Assembly (NCBI GenBank): GCA_964446385.1
Contig: CAYUOH010000010.1
Span: forward strand, 21,528 to 85,527
DNA from: CAYSRC01 sp964446385
GTDB lineage: Bacteria; Bacillota; Clostridia; Oscillospirales; Ruminococcaceae
Length of the DNA: 64,000 nucleotides
Reading direction: 5' to 3'
The notes under the pieces were generated by a model. The model saw only the letters and a list, made by a program, of their open reading frames with translations, did not search any database and was not told where the DNA came from. Of this stretch, positions 32,281-40,912 are shown piece by piece. Made by a program: the position numbers and the translations under genes. Position 1 is the stretch's first letter, and the number at the start of each line of letters is the position of its first letter.

Positions 32281-32575
32281 ATAAAACCCTTAACAAAAAA
32301 CGTTAAGGGCGAAATTATCGCGGTACCACCTTAATTCGCACATACCTCACGGTATGTACCTTGCCGGGTACGGGGGGAACAATAGTTATTCCTTATACCC
32401 TGTCGCTGTAACGGGCGACCCCGTCAAGGCCTAACCTGGAGAATCCGGCTCGACCACAAAGCTCGAAGACCATGTTCACACGTTTCCTATATACCTGCTT
32501 TCATCATCTGCAGGCTCTCTGGAATATAGAAAACACGCGTTACTCTTCTTGTCTACGCTTTTTTCGGATATTGTT
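32281..32575 (-). promoter_or_regulatory. T-box riboswitch, methionine specificity
   Basis: On the minus strand the T-box core AAGGTGGTACCGCG (32319-32332) is present. A terminator stem CCCTTAAC/GTTAAGGG follows, with TTTTATTTTTTT (about 32274-32309). The leader between promoter and T-box is about 250 bases and contains an AGAGAG motif. Its specifier region reads GTGTGAACATGGTC, so ATG at 32471-32473 is the likely specifier codon. The UGGU bulge fits a tRNA with discriminator A, as in tRNA-Met. Uncharged tRNA-Met would allow transcription of metNIQ. Confidence 0.9.
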
Positions 32576-32582
32576 TTACAAT

Positions 32583-32611
32583 ATTAAATCACAAGGAGTC
32601 CCGTACGTCAA
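32583..32611 (-). promoter_or_regulatory. promoter of the T-box/metNIQ transcript
   Basis: On the minus strand TTGACG, a 17-base spacer and TTTAAT lie just before the T-box leader. Confidence 0.6.
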
Positions 32612-32626
32612 TAGTCTTAATTTACA

Positions 32627-32655
32627 TTGTAACACTTAAACCTATGTAGTATTAT
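32627..32655 (+). promoter_or_regulatory. promoter of glpK
   Basis: TTGTAA, a 17-base spacer and TATTAT lie about 60 bases before the glpK ATG. It is divergent from the metNIQ promoter. Confidence 0.5.
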
Positions 32656-32717
32656 TTTTATATAAAATATTGTTCATTATTACAAGAAATTAAACTTCTC
32701 GAAAGGATATCTCCGAC

Positions 32718-34208
32718 ATGCCTAAGTATATAATTACCTTAGATCAGGGAACGACAAGCTCACGCGCCATCATATTTGACGAAAACCAGGAAATAGTTGA
32801 AATCGCCCAGCATGAATTAACCCAGATTTATCCCCGTGAAGGATGGGTGGAGCATGACCCCACGGAGATTTACTCCACACAAGTCGGCATAATAGCCGAG
32901 GCTGTTGCCCGCAGCGGAATCAATCCCGGTGAAGTTGCAGCTATTGGTATCACCAACCAGCGCGAGACTGTCGTCGTATGGGACAAAACCACCGGCCGTC
33001 CTGTGTATAATGCCATCGTGTGGCAGTGCCGCCGTACCGCCGATATTTGCGAGGATCTTGCCCGCAGAGGACTTACAGATTATATAAAGCGGACCACCGG
33101 ACTTCTGATTGATGCCTATTTTTCGGGAACAAAAATCAAATGGATTCTCGATAATGTGGAGGGTGCGCGCGCCAGTGCCGAGGCAGGGGAGCTTCTGGCA
33201 GGCACTATCGACAGCTGGCTCGTTTATAAAATGACCGGTGGAAAGGTCCATATAACCGACCGCACCAACGCCAGCCGAACAATGCTGTATGATATCCACA
33301 ATCTCTGTTGGGACGAGAGACTATGTCACGAGCTTAACATTCCGATGAGCATACTGCCCAAAGTCTGCAGTAGTAGCGAAATATACGGCACTTACAACAT
33401 TAACGGTACGGAAATCCCTATTGCCGGTATCGCCGGGGATCAGCAGGCCGCTCTGTTCGGCCAAACCTGCTTTGAAAAAGGAGAAGGTAAAAATACATAC
33501 GGTACCGGCTGTTTCCTACTTGTTAATACAGGCGAGGAGGCTGTCGAAAGCAAAAACGGTATGCTTACTACGATTGCCGCCACAACAGGGGACCGGGTGC
33601 AGTACGCTCTGGAGGGCAGCGTATTTGTCGGCGGAGCCGTTATCCAGTGGCTCAGGGACGAGCTCGGTCTTATTTCCGACGCGGCTGACAGCGAATATTT
33701 TGCCAACAAAGTATCAGATACCGATGGGGTTTTCCTGGTGCCTGCGTTTACGGGCCTCGGCGCACCTTACTGGGATATGTACGCAAGGGGAACCATTGTC
33801 GGCCTCACCCGCGGAACCGGCAAAAACCATATTATTCGAGCAGCGCTTGAATCAATTGCCTACCAGAGTAACGCCGTACTGCAGGCTATTCAGAACGATA
33901 TAGGCGTACGCTTTACCGACCTTAAGGTTGACGGAGGCGCTTCGGCCAACCGCTTCCTCATGCAGTTCCAATCTGATATTTCCGGAGTGGAGGTACGCCG
34001 CCCCATGATCAGGGAAACTACGGCTCTTGGTGCGGCATGCCTTGCCGGTCTTGCCACCGGTGTATGGAAGTCTCTTAACGAGATCAGGGAGCGCTGGACG
34101 CTTGATACTGTATTTACCCCTGCTATGACCGCGGCCGAAAGAGAAACACGCATTAATGGCTGGAACAGGGCTGTTGCCAAAGCCTGTGGCTGGGTTATCA
34201 GCGAATAA
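32718..34208 (+). CDS. glpK: glycerol kinase
   Basis: This 496-residue FGGY kinase phosphorylates glycerol to sn-glycerol 3-phosphate. It has the GlpK start KYIITLDQGTTSSRAIIFD, the glycerol-site segment AIGITNQRETVVVWD, IVWQCRRT, and the C-terminal DGGASANRFLMQFQSD. The length is normal for the family. A GAAAGGA site precedes the ATG. No glpF or glpD follows; the next gene is a broken UroD-like fragment. Glycerol 3-phosphate would feed lipid synthesis or, through dihydroxyacetone phosphate, glycolysis. Confidence 0.95.
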   Translation: MPKYIITLDQGTTSSRAIIFDENQEIVEIAQHELTQIYPREGWVEHDPTEIYSTQVGIIAEAVARSGINPGEVAAIGITNQRETVVVWDKTTGRPVYNAIVWQCRRTADICEDLARRGLTDYIKRTTGLLIDAYFSGTKIKWILDNVEGARASAEAGELLAGTIDSWLVYKMTGGKVHITDRTNASRTMLYDIHNLCWDERLCHELNIPMSILPKVCSSSEIYGTYNINGTEIPIAGIAGDQQAALFGQTCFEKGEGKNTYGTGCFLLVNTGEEAVESKNGMLTTIAATTGDRVQYALEGSVFVGGAVIQWLRDELGLISDAADSEYFANKVSDTDGVFLVPAFTGLGAPYWDMYARGTIVGLTRGTGKNHIIRAALESIAYQSNAVLQAIQNDIGVRFTDLKVDGGASANRFLMQFQSDISGVEVRRPMIRETTALGAACLAGLATGVWKSLNEIRERWTLDTVFTPAMTAAERETRINGWNRAVAKACGWVISE

Positions 34209-34254
34209 CTCTAAAAAACAAAATTTTACACAGATACACGCATTGGGAGATAAA

Positions 34255-34523
34255 ATGTTAAACCAAAAACAGAATCTTCTTAGAATGCTCGATGGCGAAA
34301 TGCCGGAATATGTCCCGGTTGCCCGTTTCGGGCCTGGTGTCATTCCGCTTACCGTCGGTGGGCTTACGAATCCTTCCATTCTGGGAGATATTCGCGGACC
34401 CAACGGCGATGGATATTCTCCGGCAACGCCGCCGCCATGGATCCAAAAGATCCAGTTGTTCAGAAAATCAACGGTTGGATCAATGACGAGGCGCTGAAGC
34501 TTTCTACCAAGGTTTATAAATAA
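34255..34523 (+). pseudogene. truncated and frameshifted UroD/methyltransferase-like gene
   Basis: The first 50 or so codons (MLNQKQNLLRMLDGEMPEYVPVA, then RFGPGVIPLTVGG) resemble the start of uroporphyrinogen-decarboxylase-family proteins, including corrinoid-methyltransferase relatives. Near 34410 the good frame changes. The DNA then reads IFSGNAAAMDPKDPVVQKIN and GWINDEALKLSTKVYK to a TAA at 34521. The full family is over 300 residues, so an internal deletion plus frameshift is likely. It lies 46 bases after glpK with no clear ribosome site. The identity of the tail is not certain. Confidence 0.5.
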
Positions 34524-34559
34524 TCGTATCAGCAATAATTGCCGAATTAAAGGAATACT

Positions 34560-34865
34560 ATGGATTATAACGAAATTCGCAGTTTTATTGATTCCGAAGG
34601 CCGTCTTACGGCATTTCCATCCAAGCGAAAGAAGAAGCTTCTGGCTCTTTTATTTCTAGCGGAAAAAATCCCCTCTGGGAAAGCGTTTACAGAAGCGGAG
34701 TTTAACAGATTTCTCTCCGGTCTGCATACCTTCAATGATCCTGCTACTCTCCGCAGGGAACTGTTTGATTATTTTTTAATCAACCGTGATAAGGCCGGCA
34801 GGGAATATTCCATAAACCCGGACAGGTTGTCTCCGGAGGAAATATTGGAAAAATACTGCATATAA
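34560..34865 (+). CDS. DUF2087 domain protein
   Basis: This 101-residue protein matches the DUF2087 pattern: AFPSKRKKKLLALLFLAEKI near residues 19-38, the central FNDPATLRRELFDY and a C-terminal YSINPDR. The family often occurs alone or fused to ArsR-type HTH domains, which suggests a nucleic-acid-related role, but the function is not known. It is followed by a long hairpin. An AAAGGA site lies before the ATG. Confidence 0.8.
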   Translation: MDYNEIRSFIDSEGRLTAFPSKRKKKLLALLFLAEKIPSGKAFTEAEFNRFLSGLHTFNDPATLRRELFDYFLINRDKAGREYSINPDRLSPEEILEKYCI

Positions 34866-34893
34866 AAATGGAAGCCTGTCTTCCGTTACGTTT

Positions 34894-34953
34894 AATACTC
34901 CCTTTATGATAAACAGTGTCATCTATTCCACTGTCTATCATAAAGGGAGTATT
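34894..34953 (+). terminator. long hairpin after the DUF2087 gene
   Basis: AATACTCCCTTTATGAT pairs with ATCATAAAGGGAGTATT over 17 bp, and ACAGTG with CACTGT inside it. The T-run after it is weak (TTTGTATC), so it may be a terminator or a palindromic element. Confidence 0.6.
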
Positions 34954-34980
34954 TGTATCTCAAAAGAAAGAAGAGCGTAA

Positions 34981-35087
34981 GTACAAATAGATATTGTAAG
35001 GCTTGCGCAGAAGGGAAAATAAGTCAAAAAGAATCAGCTCGTCATTTCATAGTCAGTAATACAACAGTACAAGAGTGGTTATGGTAG
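34981..35087 (+). pseudogene. decayed transposase helix-turn-helix fragment
   Basis: One frame reads VQIDIVRLAQKGK, then a one-base deletion shifts to KISQKESARHFIVSNTTVQEW before a stop. This is the helix-turn-helix at the N-terminus of IS3-like transposases. The rest of the 361-base gap to the next gene has no intact frame. I did not find inverted ends. It shows an old insertion that has decayed. Confidence 0.5.
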
Positions 35088-35226
35088 TTTTTTCTGCTCT
35101 AAAAACCCTTTCAGAAACACACAGTCCTTACTCTTTTCTATTGTGAAATCCGTATTATTTTAAAACTCTATGGATACCTCAACATCTTGTAGGTTTAGAA
35201 TACTATTACAGATTAAATGAAATTCA

Positions 35227-36720
35227 TCAAAAATCTATCCTATCCTTACCGTAAAGTGTATTACCTCTGTCTTTGTGGTTCTTTTGAAGCGCGTCTGCCC
35301 TGAGCGGTCTGCGTTCTTCGTCCGGTCTGACTTCGGCACTTCTCCGTACCTGGTTCTGCTGCTGGGCTTTTTGAAGCATACGCCTGCGGTGTTCTTTCTG
35401 TTTTCGCGGGATTACCACAGTCATCATGTAGATATAAAGCAGTACCAGCAGGCCGGCAATTATATAGATTATTACGGCTACTTTGCCGGTTAATATCCTT
35501 GTTATGTTGTCCTGCAGGTAAACCAGCCGGCTGAATCCTGCGTCGGAACGGGATACCAAATTTACCGTTCCGATCAGTTTTCCGTCGCGGTAGACCTCAG
35601 CGTCGCCGATAATCTGTCCTTTTTCGACAGGCGCCTCGATGCTTTCGGGAAGATGACAGTCGTATTCTGTTTTGATCTCGTTGCTGTCCTCATTCCGGTT
35701 AATTGTTGTAAAGAGTTCACCGTCGGGATACAGCAGAAGATAATCAGCCGTGTCGGAATATTTCAGATTGATGTCTGCCACGACGTCGTCGGTATTCACA
35801 ATATTTATCTGTTTCAGGTTGTTAAATACCCAGTCATAGATTAACCGGGTTTCGGTAAAGGAAGTGCTGTCGAGAGCAAACCCGGAGCTCGGCCATGGCT
35901 TTTCATTAGGGGACAGCGGACATCCCAGCAGTACAAGCAGGTATGCCTCGTCTCCGTAAACCGCGGCCGATACAAAACATCTCCCGGACTCATCGGTAGT
36001 TCCTGTCTTTATACCCCGGATATAAGTCGTATAGTAATCAGATGAAGGGTCCTGCATATATACTGTGCTTACAAGGGTCACTTCGCTGTTTTTGTTGTCC
36101 TCTTTTTTGTAATGTCGGGATTCGCAGCTGATATCCCAGAAGTCGGGAACTTTAATCGCCCACATCGTTATTTTCGCAAGATCCATGGCTGTGGTGTAGT
36201 TCCCGCCGTGTTCAATTGAAAACACGCCGTGAGGATCGGAAAAATAAGTGTCTTTGCAGCCAAGGGCTTTTGCCTTGGCGTTCATTGCAGAGATAAACTC
36301 ATCCCAACCGTAATGGTATGCCAGTGTGCTGGCACCTTCGTTAGCTGATTGAAGCATCATGCAGTATATCAGTTCCCGCATGTTAAGTTCCTCACCGGGT
36401 TGAAGGTTGGCGGTGGACACGTTCAGGCCGGAAAACTCGTTCCAGATATAATTAGGCACGGTTACTATCGTGTTGTCGGGGTCGCTGCACATGCTTAGCC
36501 CTAGCGCTGCGGACATTATTTTTGTTGTACTTGCTGGAGCCAAACGTTCTTCGGCGTTCTTTTCGTACAGAACTTCACCCGTTGTAATGTTCATCAACAC
36601 AGCCGCCTCGGCAACAGTATCAAAATCGCAACCGTAATTGCTTGAAGCGGCAACCGTGTTTGCCGGAACAACAAGCAGGAACAGAGCGATTAATGCTGCG
36701 GCAGCTATTATTTTCTTCAT
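35227..36720 (-). CDS. dacF: D-alanyl-D-alanine carboxypeptidase (DacF-like, class A PBP)
   Basis: This 497-residue protein has a signal peptide (KKIIAAAALIALFLLVVPANTVAA), the serine-peptidase S11 motifs STTK (catalytic Ser), SAN and KTGTT, then a beta domain. A C-terminal membrane helix (KVAVIIYIIAGLLVLLYIYM) and a basic tail of about 60 residues follow. It trims the terminal D-Ala from peptidoglycan stem peptides outside the membrane. The helix and long basic cytoplasmic tail are larger than in simple DacF proteins. It follows recG by 13 bases and is probably the last gene of yloU-yloV-recG-dacF. Confidence 0.92.
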   Translation of the reverse strand: MKKIIAAAALIALFLLVVPANTVAASSNYGCDFDTVAEAAVLMNITTGEVLYEKNAEERLAPASTTKIMSAALGLSMCSDPDNTIVTVPNYIWNEFSGLNVSTANLQPGEELNMRELIYCMMLQSANEGASTLAYHYGWDEFISAMNAKAKALGCKDTYFSDPHGVFSIEHGGNYTTAMDLAKITMWAIKVPDFWDISCESRHYKKEDNKNSEVTLVSTVYMQDPSSDYYTTYIRGIKTGTTDESGRCFVSAAVYGDEAYLLVLLGCPLSPNEKPWPSSGFALDSTSFTETRLIYDWVFNNLKQINIVNTDDVVADINLKYSDTADYLLLYPDGELFTTINRNEDSNEIKTEYDCHLPESIEAPVEKGQIIGDAEVYRDGKLIGTVNLVSRSDAGFSRLVYLQDNITRILTGKVAVIIYIIAGLLVLLYIYMMTVVIPRKQKEHRRRMLQKAQQQNQVRRSAEVRPDEERRPLRADALQKNHKDRGNTLYGKDRIDF

Positions 36721-36733
36721 ACAAAACTCCGTA

Positions 36734-38782
36734 TCAGTTGAATGTGGTTTCGGTATTGCTGAATATCGTTTCTATTTCATTTCGTATCAGACTGTGCTCC
36801 GGATTGACAAGCATCTGGTCGGATTCTGAAAGTTCCTTTGCGGCGTCGGCGGCTTGATAAAGAATATCCTCGTCATTGTAAAGGTCGGAGATTCTGACCT
36901 CGGGAAGTCCGTGCTGGCGGTTTCCGAGAAAATCTCCGGGACCGCGCTGGATCAGATCCTGTCTGGCAATTTCAAAACCGTCTGTCGTGGACGTCATAAC
37001 CTTCAGCCGGTTCAACGAATTTACGGAGTCGGTGGAGGAAACAAGAATGCACCAGCTTTTTGTGTTTCCGCGTCCGATTCGTCCCCTAAGCTGATGAAGA
37101 CTTGAAAGACCGAAACGCTCGGCGTTTTCGATAATCATCAGATTGGCTCTGGGAACATCGACACCGACTTCGATAACAGTAGTGGAGATAAGAACGTCTA
37201 TTTGACCGTAACGGAACTTGTCCATAACCGCTTTCTTTTCAGCGGGCTTAAGACGGCCGTGGATCAGACCGATATTTAGATCCGGCAGATAATTGTTTTT
37301 AATATCCTCATAGTATTCGGTCGCTGATTGGGTGGAATCAAGTGCTTCGCTGTCCTCCACAAGAGGACATACGATATATGCGGCGTGGCCGTCCTTTACT
37401 GTTTTGCGTACGAAATTGAGATATCTTGAACGGTATTCGGAGGTAACAAGCCGTGTATTCACAGGTAGCCTGCCCGGGGGCATTTCATCAATTACCGAAA
37501 TATCAAGATCTCCGTACATTATCAGAGCCAGAGTTCTCGGAATGGGTGTTGCCGACATGACAAGAAAATGGGGAAGATTGCCCTTGGCACTCAGTGCGGC
37601 TCGCTGGCGAACACCGAACCTGTGTTGTTCATCTGCTACCACAAGCCCGAGATTATGATATATGACTTTGTCGGATATCAGGGTATGGGTGCCCACGATT
37701 AAATCAACATCCCCGGAGGCCAGGCGAGCTAGAAGTTCATTTTTGGCTTTTCTTTTTGTACTTCCTGTCAGCAGACCGACAGAAAATCCGAAAGGAGACA
37801 GAAATCTGTTGAAGGTTACGGCATGCTGTTCCGCCAGTACCTCAGTGGGCGCCATTACGGCACATTGATATCCGCTCTGAATGGCGCAGAATATTCCAGC
37901 CGCGGAAACGGCGGTTTTTCCGCTTCCTACGTCGCCCTGGAGAAGGCGGCTCATTGGAAAAGAACCGGACAGATCCTCGGCTATTTCATTCATACACCTG
38001 CGCTGGGCGCCGGTCGGGGAAAAGGGAAGAGATTCAATGAAACGGTTTATGTCTGAGGAATCGATTCTGATATCGGTTTTTCTGTGGTCGCGGCTCCGGA
38101 TTACAAGCATGCCGAGACGTAGCATTACAAGCTCTTCAAACACGAGACGTTTTTTGGCTTTTGCAATGTCTTCGTTGGAGGAGGGGAAATGAATCAGTCT
38201 TATTGCGCAGTCGCGGGAGATAAGGCCGTATTTTTCCGTCATCTCGGGCGGAAGTATTTCGGGAATGCAGTCGATGGTGTCGAGTGCGTTTCTTACAGCG
38301 TTTTCAACCATACGCGAACTTAGCCCCTCGGTTAGAGAATAGCGAGGGACAAGGCCGACGGTACTGCTTTCGGGGATAATTAACGGATTGATTATTTCCT
38401 TGCGGAGCATATTCCCCTGAATCCTGCCGTACAGAATATACTCGCAGTCATCCTTCAGGGCTGAAGGTGCATATTTATTGTTGAAGAATATAATTGTAAG
38501 ATCACCGGTACTGTCACAGGAAAATACCCGGCAGAGAGTTTTCCCACCGCTTAACCGGATTACAGGGGTTCGTCCAGTAATGGTAATTTTTACGGCGCAG
38601 GCTGAATCCAAAGGAGCACAAGCTACTTCATATGGTGCGGTAAGATCAATATAGCCTCTGGGGGAAAAACGCAAAAGGGCACCGATAGAATCGATACCCA
38701 GTTTATTTAAAAGCAGAGCGCGCTTTTCACCGACACCCTTTAAAAATCGAATATCGCTGCTGAGAATGTCTGTACCGCTCAT
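36734..38782 (-). CDS. recG: ATP-dependent DNA helicase RecG
   Basis: This 682-residue helicase has the N-terminal wedge (OB-fold) domain, Walker A GDVGSGKTAVS (about residues 285-295), the DEQHR box (ADEQHRFGV), motif III SATPIPRTLAL and motif VI IGRGNTKSWC with STTVIEVGVDVP. RecG remodels stalled replication forks and Holliday junctions. It follows the DAK2/YloV gene by three bases, the usual Firmicute order. Start and length agree with the family. Confidence 0.95.
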   Translation of the reverse strand: MSGTDILSSDIRFLKGVGEKRALLLNKLGIDSIGALLRFSPRGYIDLTAPYEVACAPLDSACAVKITITGRTPVIRLSGGKTLCRVFSCDSTGDLTIIFFNNKYAPSALKDDCEYILYGRIQGNMLRKEIINPLIIPESSTVGLVPRYSLTEGLSSRMVENAVRNALDTIDCIPEILPPEMTEKYGLISRDCAIRLIHFPSSNEDIAKAKKRLVFEELVMLRLGMLVIRSRDHRKTDIRIDSSDINRFIESLPFSPTGAQRRCMNEIAEDLSGSFPMSRLLQGDVGSGKTAVSAAGIFCAIQSGYQCAVMAPTEVLAEQHAVTFNRFLSPFGFSVGLLTGSTKRKAKNELLARLASGDVDLIVGTHTLISDKVIYHNLGLVVADEQHRFGVRQRAALSAKGNLPHFLVMSATPIPRTLALIMYGDLDISVIDEMPPGRLPVNTRLVTSEYRSRYLNFVRKTVKDGHAAYIVCPLVEDSEALDSTQSATEYYEDIKNNYLPDLNIGLIHGRLKPAEKKAVMDKFRYGQIDVLISTTVIEVGVDVPRANLMIIENAERFGLSSLHQLRGRIGRGNTKSWCILVSSTDSVNSLNRLKVMTSTTDGFEIARQDLIQRGPGDFLGNRQHGLPEVRISDLYNDEDILYQAADAAKELSESDQMLVNPEHSLIRNEIETIFSNTETTFN

Positions 38783-38785
38783 AGC

Positions 38786-40438
38786 TTATTCTGCTGAAAT
38801 GTAGAAGTAATACACTGGTTGACCTCCGTCAATCACAGAGAGTTCAACCTCGGAGGAGAGGAAACCTCTTATCAAATCTTCAACGTTTGCTTTTTGCTCC
38901 GGAGTCACATCGGCTCCGCAAATCAAAGTAACAAAACCTGTGGTATTTTTTACAAGTTTCTTAGCAAGCTTGAGTGTAGCTTTTTCAAGGTTTTTTTCCA
39001 CTGACACAAGTTTTCCGTCCAGGATTCCCATGATGTCGCCCTGTTTTATCGGCCGACCGTCAATTTCGCTGTCACGGGCTGCAAAGGTTACCTGACCGGT
39101 ACCGACATTATCAGCAGCGGCTTTCATGCTGATGATATTTTCTGCGGGATCTGCTTCAGGTGAAAAGGCAAGCATGGCGCTGATTCCCTGGGGTATAGTA
39201 CGCGTTGGCAGAACTTTTGCGTTTCTGTCTGCAAGATTACAGGCCTGCTCCGACGCCATGATAATATTTTTATTATTTGCAAGAACAATGACGTTTTTTG
39301 CGGGGATAGACTGGATTGCCGCAAGAATATCATCAGTACTGGGGTTCATTGTCTGACCGCCGCTTACGACACGGTCCACACCGAGATCCGTGAAAAGTTG
39401 CTTCAGACCGTCGCCGGATGAAACCGATACGAATCCGTAAGTAACTGAATCATCCGGAGCGGTGTATACAAAGTCGTCGCTTTCGGCATTGCCGTTTTTC
39501 GAATCTGAAGCAGAGGATGTGTCATACTTTGTATCAGAATCGTTTCCAGAATGAACAATACTTATACCGTCTAAAAAGCCGTGCTTAATTGCTTCGGACA
39601 GTATTTTACCTGGATCTGCGCTGACTGCTTCAAATTTAATCTGGTCACCGTGTCCGGTGACGGAAACATTACTGCCGCAGGATTCCGCGAACGCCTGAAA
39701 TTTCAGAATATTAGCATTGCTGTTTTTAGAGAGAGTGAATTGGATATGGTAAATACTTTCACCGGTTTTATCACTCATGCCGATGTGGTGTTCGGAGGCG
39801 GATTCGGCGCTGTGTTCGCCTTCGACAGGCTTGCCTCCATCAAAAACAGCCTGCATTCCTTTGAAAATGTATACGAGACCCTGTCCGCCGGAGTCTACTA
39901 CGCCGGCGGCCTTAAGAACAGGCAAAAGCTCCGGTGTCTGAAGTAAGGTTTCCTCGGAAATCGTCACAATATAATCCCAAAGCTCCACCGCGTCGCTAAG
40001 CGCAGACTCAACAGCTTTTTCGCCGGAGACGCGTGCCACCGTAAGCATAGTACCCTCTGTGGGAACCATTACTGCTTTGTATGCGGAAGAGACCCCATTA
40101 GTAAGGGAAGCTTTGATATCATCGGCTGACATTTCAGTTTTTCCTTTAAGCTCGCGCTGAAATCCGCGAAAAAGAAGAGACAGAATAACGCCGCTGTTTC
40201 CTCGGGCACCGCGCAGTAGTGAAGAAGCTGCCACTGATGCAACCTTTTCGACGGTAACATCATCGGGCAAAGTTTTAAGCTCCGCTACAGAGGAACCGAT
40301 GGTCATAGACATATTTGTGCCGGTATCTCCGTCAGGAACGGGAAAAACGTTAAGTTCGTTTACGGCTTCTATATAGTTGGAAATGTTGTTGGCTCCGGAA
40401 ATAAAAGCATCACGGAGCATTTTACCGGTAATGTTCAT
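38786..40438 (-). CDS. yloV: DAK2-domain protein YloV (FakA-type fatty-acid kinase)
   Basis: This 550-residue protein has an N-terminal DhaL-like kinase domain with the aspartate motif NVFPVPDGDTGTNM (about residues 29-42) and RGARGNSGVILS, and a C-terminal DegV/YloV domain. FakA proteins phosphorylate fatty acids bound to a FakB (DegV) protein for entry into phospholipids. No FakB lies nearby. It lies between the Asp23-family gene and recG. The kinase domain is only distantly related to the sugar-cluster DhaL. Confidence 0.9.
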   Translation of the reverse strand: MNITGKMLRDAFISGANNISNYIEAVNELNVFPVPDGDTGTNMSMTIGSSVAELKTLPDDVTVEKVASVAASSLLRGARGNSGVILSLLFRGFQRELKGKTEMSADDIKASLTNGVSSAYKAVMVPTEGTMLTVARVSGEKAVESALSDAVELWDYIVTISEETLLQTPELLPVLKAAGVVDSGGQGLVYIFKGMQAVFDGGKPVEGEHSAESASEHHIGMSDKTGESIYHIQFTLSKNSNANILKFQAFAESCGSNVSVTGHGDQIKFEAVSADPGKILSEAIKHGFLDGISIVHSGNDSDTKYDTSSASDSKNGNAESDDFVYTAPDDSVTYGFVSVSSGDGLKQLFTDLGVDRVVSGGQTMNPSTDDILAAIQSIPAKNVIVLANNKNIIMASEQACNLADRNAKVLPTRTIPQGISAMLAFSPEADPAENIISMKAAADNVGTGQVTFAARDSEIDGRPIKQGDIMGILDGKLVSVEKNLEKATLKLAKKLVKNTTGFVTLICGADVTPEQKANVEDLIRGFLSSEVELSVIDGGQPVYYFYISAE

Positions 40439-40460
40439 TTTGCATTAACCTTTCCGTGAA

Positions 40461-40814
40461 TTATTCCGCATCCATTGCGTCGATAAATGTGATGACATTT
40501 CCCACGGGAAGACCTGTAACGGTTTCAACACCGTATTTTACCTTCCCGGCAACGCTTTCGGCGATGGCGGATACATTGACTCCGTATAGGATTCTGACAT
40601 GAAGCTCAATATTGAGTTTGCGATCGGTATAGCGCACAAGAACGCCATTGGTGGGCGATTCTTTTCCAAAAACCACCCTTTTGATGGTATCGACTGTACC
40701 GCTGTTGACCATGCCTTTTACTCCGTAACAGGAGGAGGCAAGATTACCGACCAAATCCGTAAAGAATTCGGATGTAAGGGTTATTTTGCCCAGAGTGGTG
40801 GGGATTTTTATCAT
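40461..40814 (-). CDS. yloU: Asp23/Gls24 family protein YloU
   Basis: This 117-residue envelope-stress-type protein has the Asp23 pattern: LTSEFFTDLVGNLASSCYGV near residues 13-32 and a C-terminal VNVIAESV-like AIAESVAGKVKYGVE. It has no signal peptide. It is the first gene of the yloU-yloV-recG-dacF run and is preceded by its own promoter. In Firmicutes yloU is nearly always linked to yloV. Confidence 0.9.
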   Translation of the reverse strand: MIKIPTTLGKITLTSEFFTDLVGNLASSCYGVKGMVNSGTVDTIKRVVFGKESPTNGVLVRYTDRKLNIELHVRILYGVNVSAIAESVAGKVKYGVETVTGLPVGNVITFIDAMDAE

Positions 40815-40873
40815 CTATATACCTCTCATGTAAAATAAAAAAGCGATAATTACAGAATTGTTACAACTAATAA

Positions 40874-40902
40874 ATTTTACAATTATGAAGGAAATAAGTC
40901 AA
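40874..40902 (-). promoter_or_regulatory. promoter of the yloU-yloV-recG-dacF operon
   Basis: On the minus strand TTGACT, a 17-base spacer and TAAAAT lie about 60 bases before the yloU start, just after the cysE stop codon. Confidence 0.55.
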
Positions 40903-40912
40903 ATTTACAGGA

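Noticed and set aside
34156..34254. Earlier start for the UroD-like fragment inside glpK
   Set aside because: The family-like sequence begins at the ATG at 34255; the upstream part is an out-of-frame reading of glpK.
38786..40438. YloV as a second DhaL for the sugar kinase cluster
   Set aside because: Its domain order and its yloU-recG context fit FakA-type fatty-acid kinases; it is 20 kb away from the DhaK genes.
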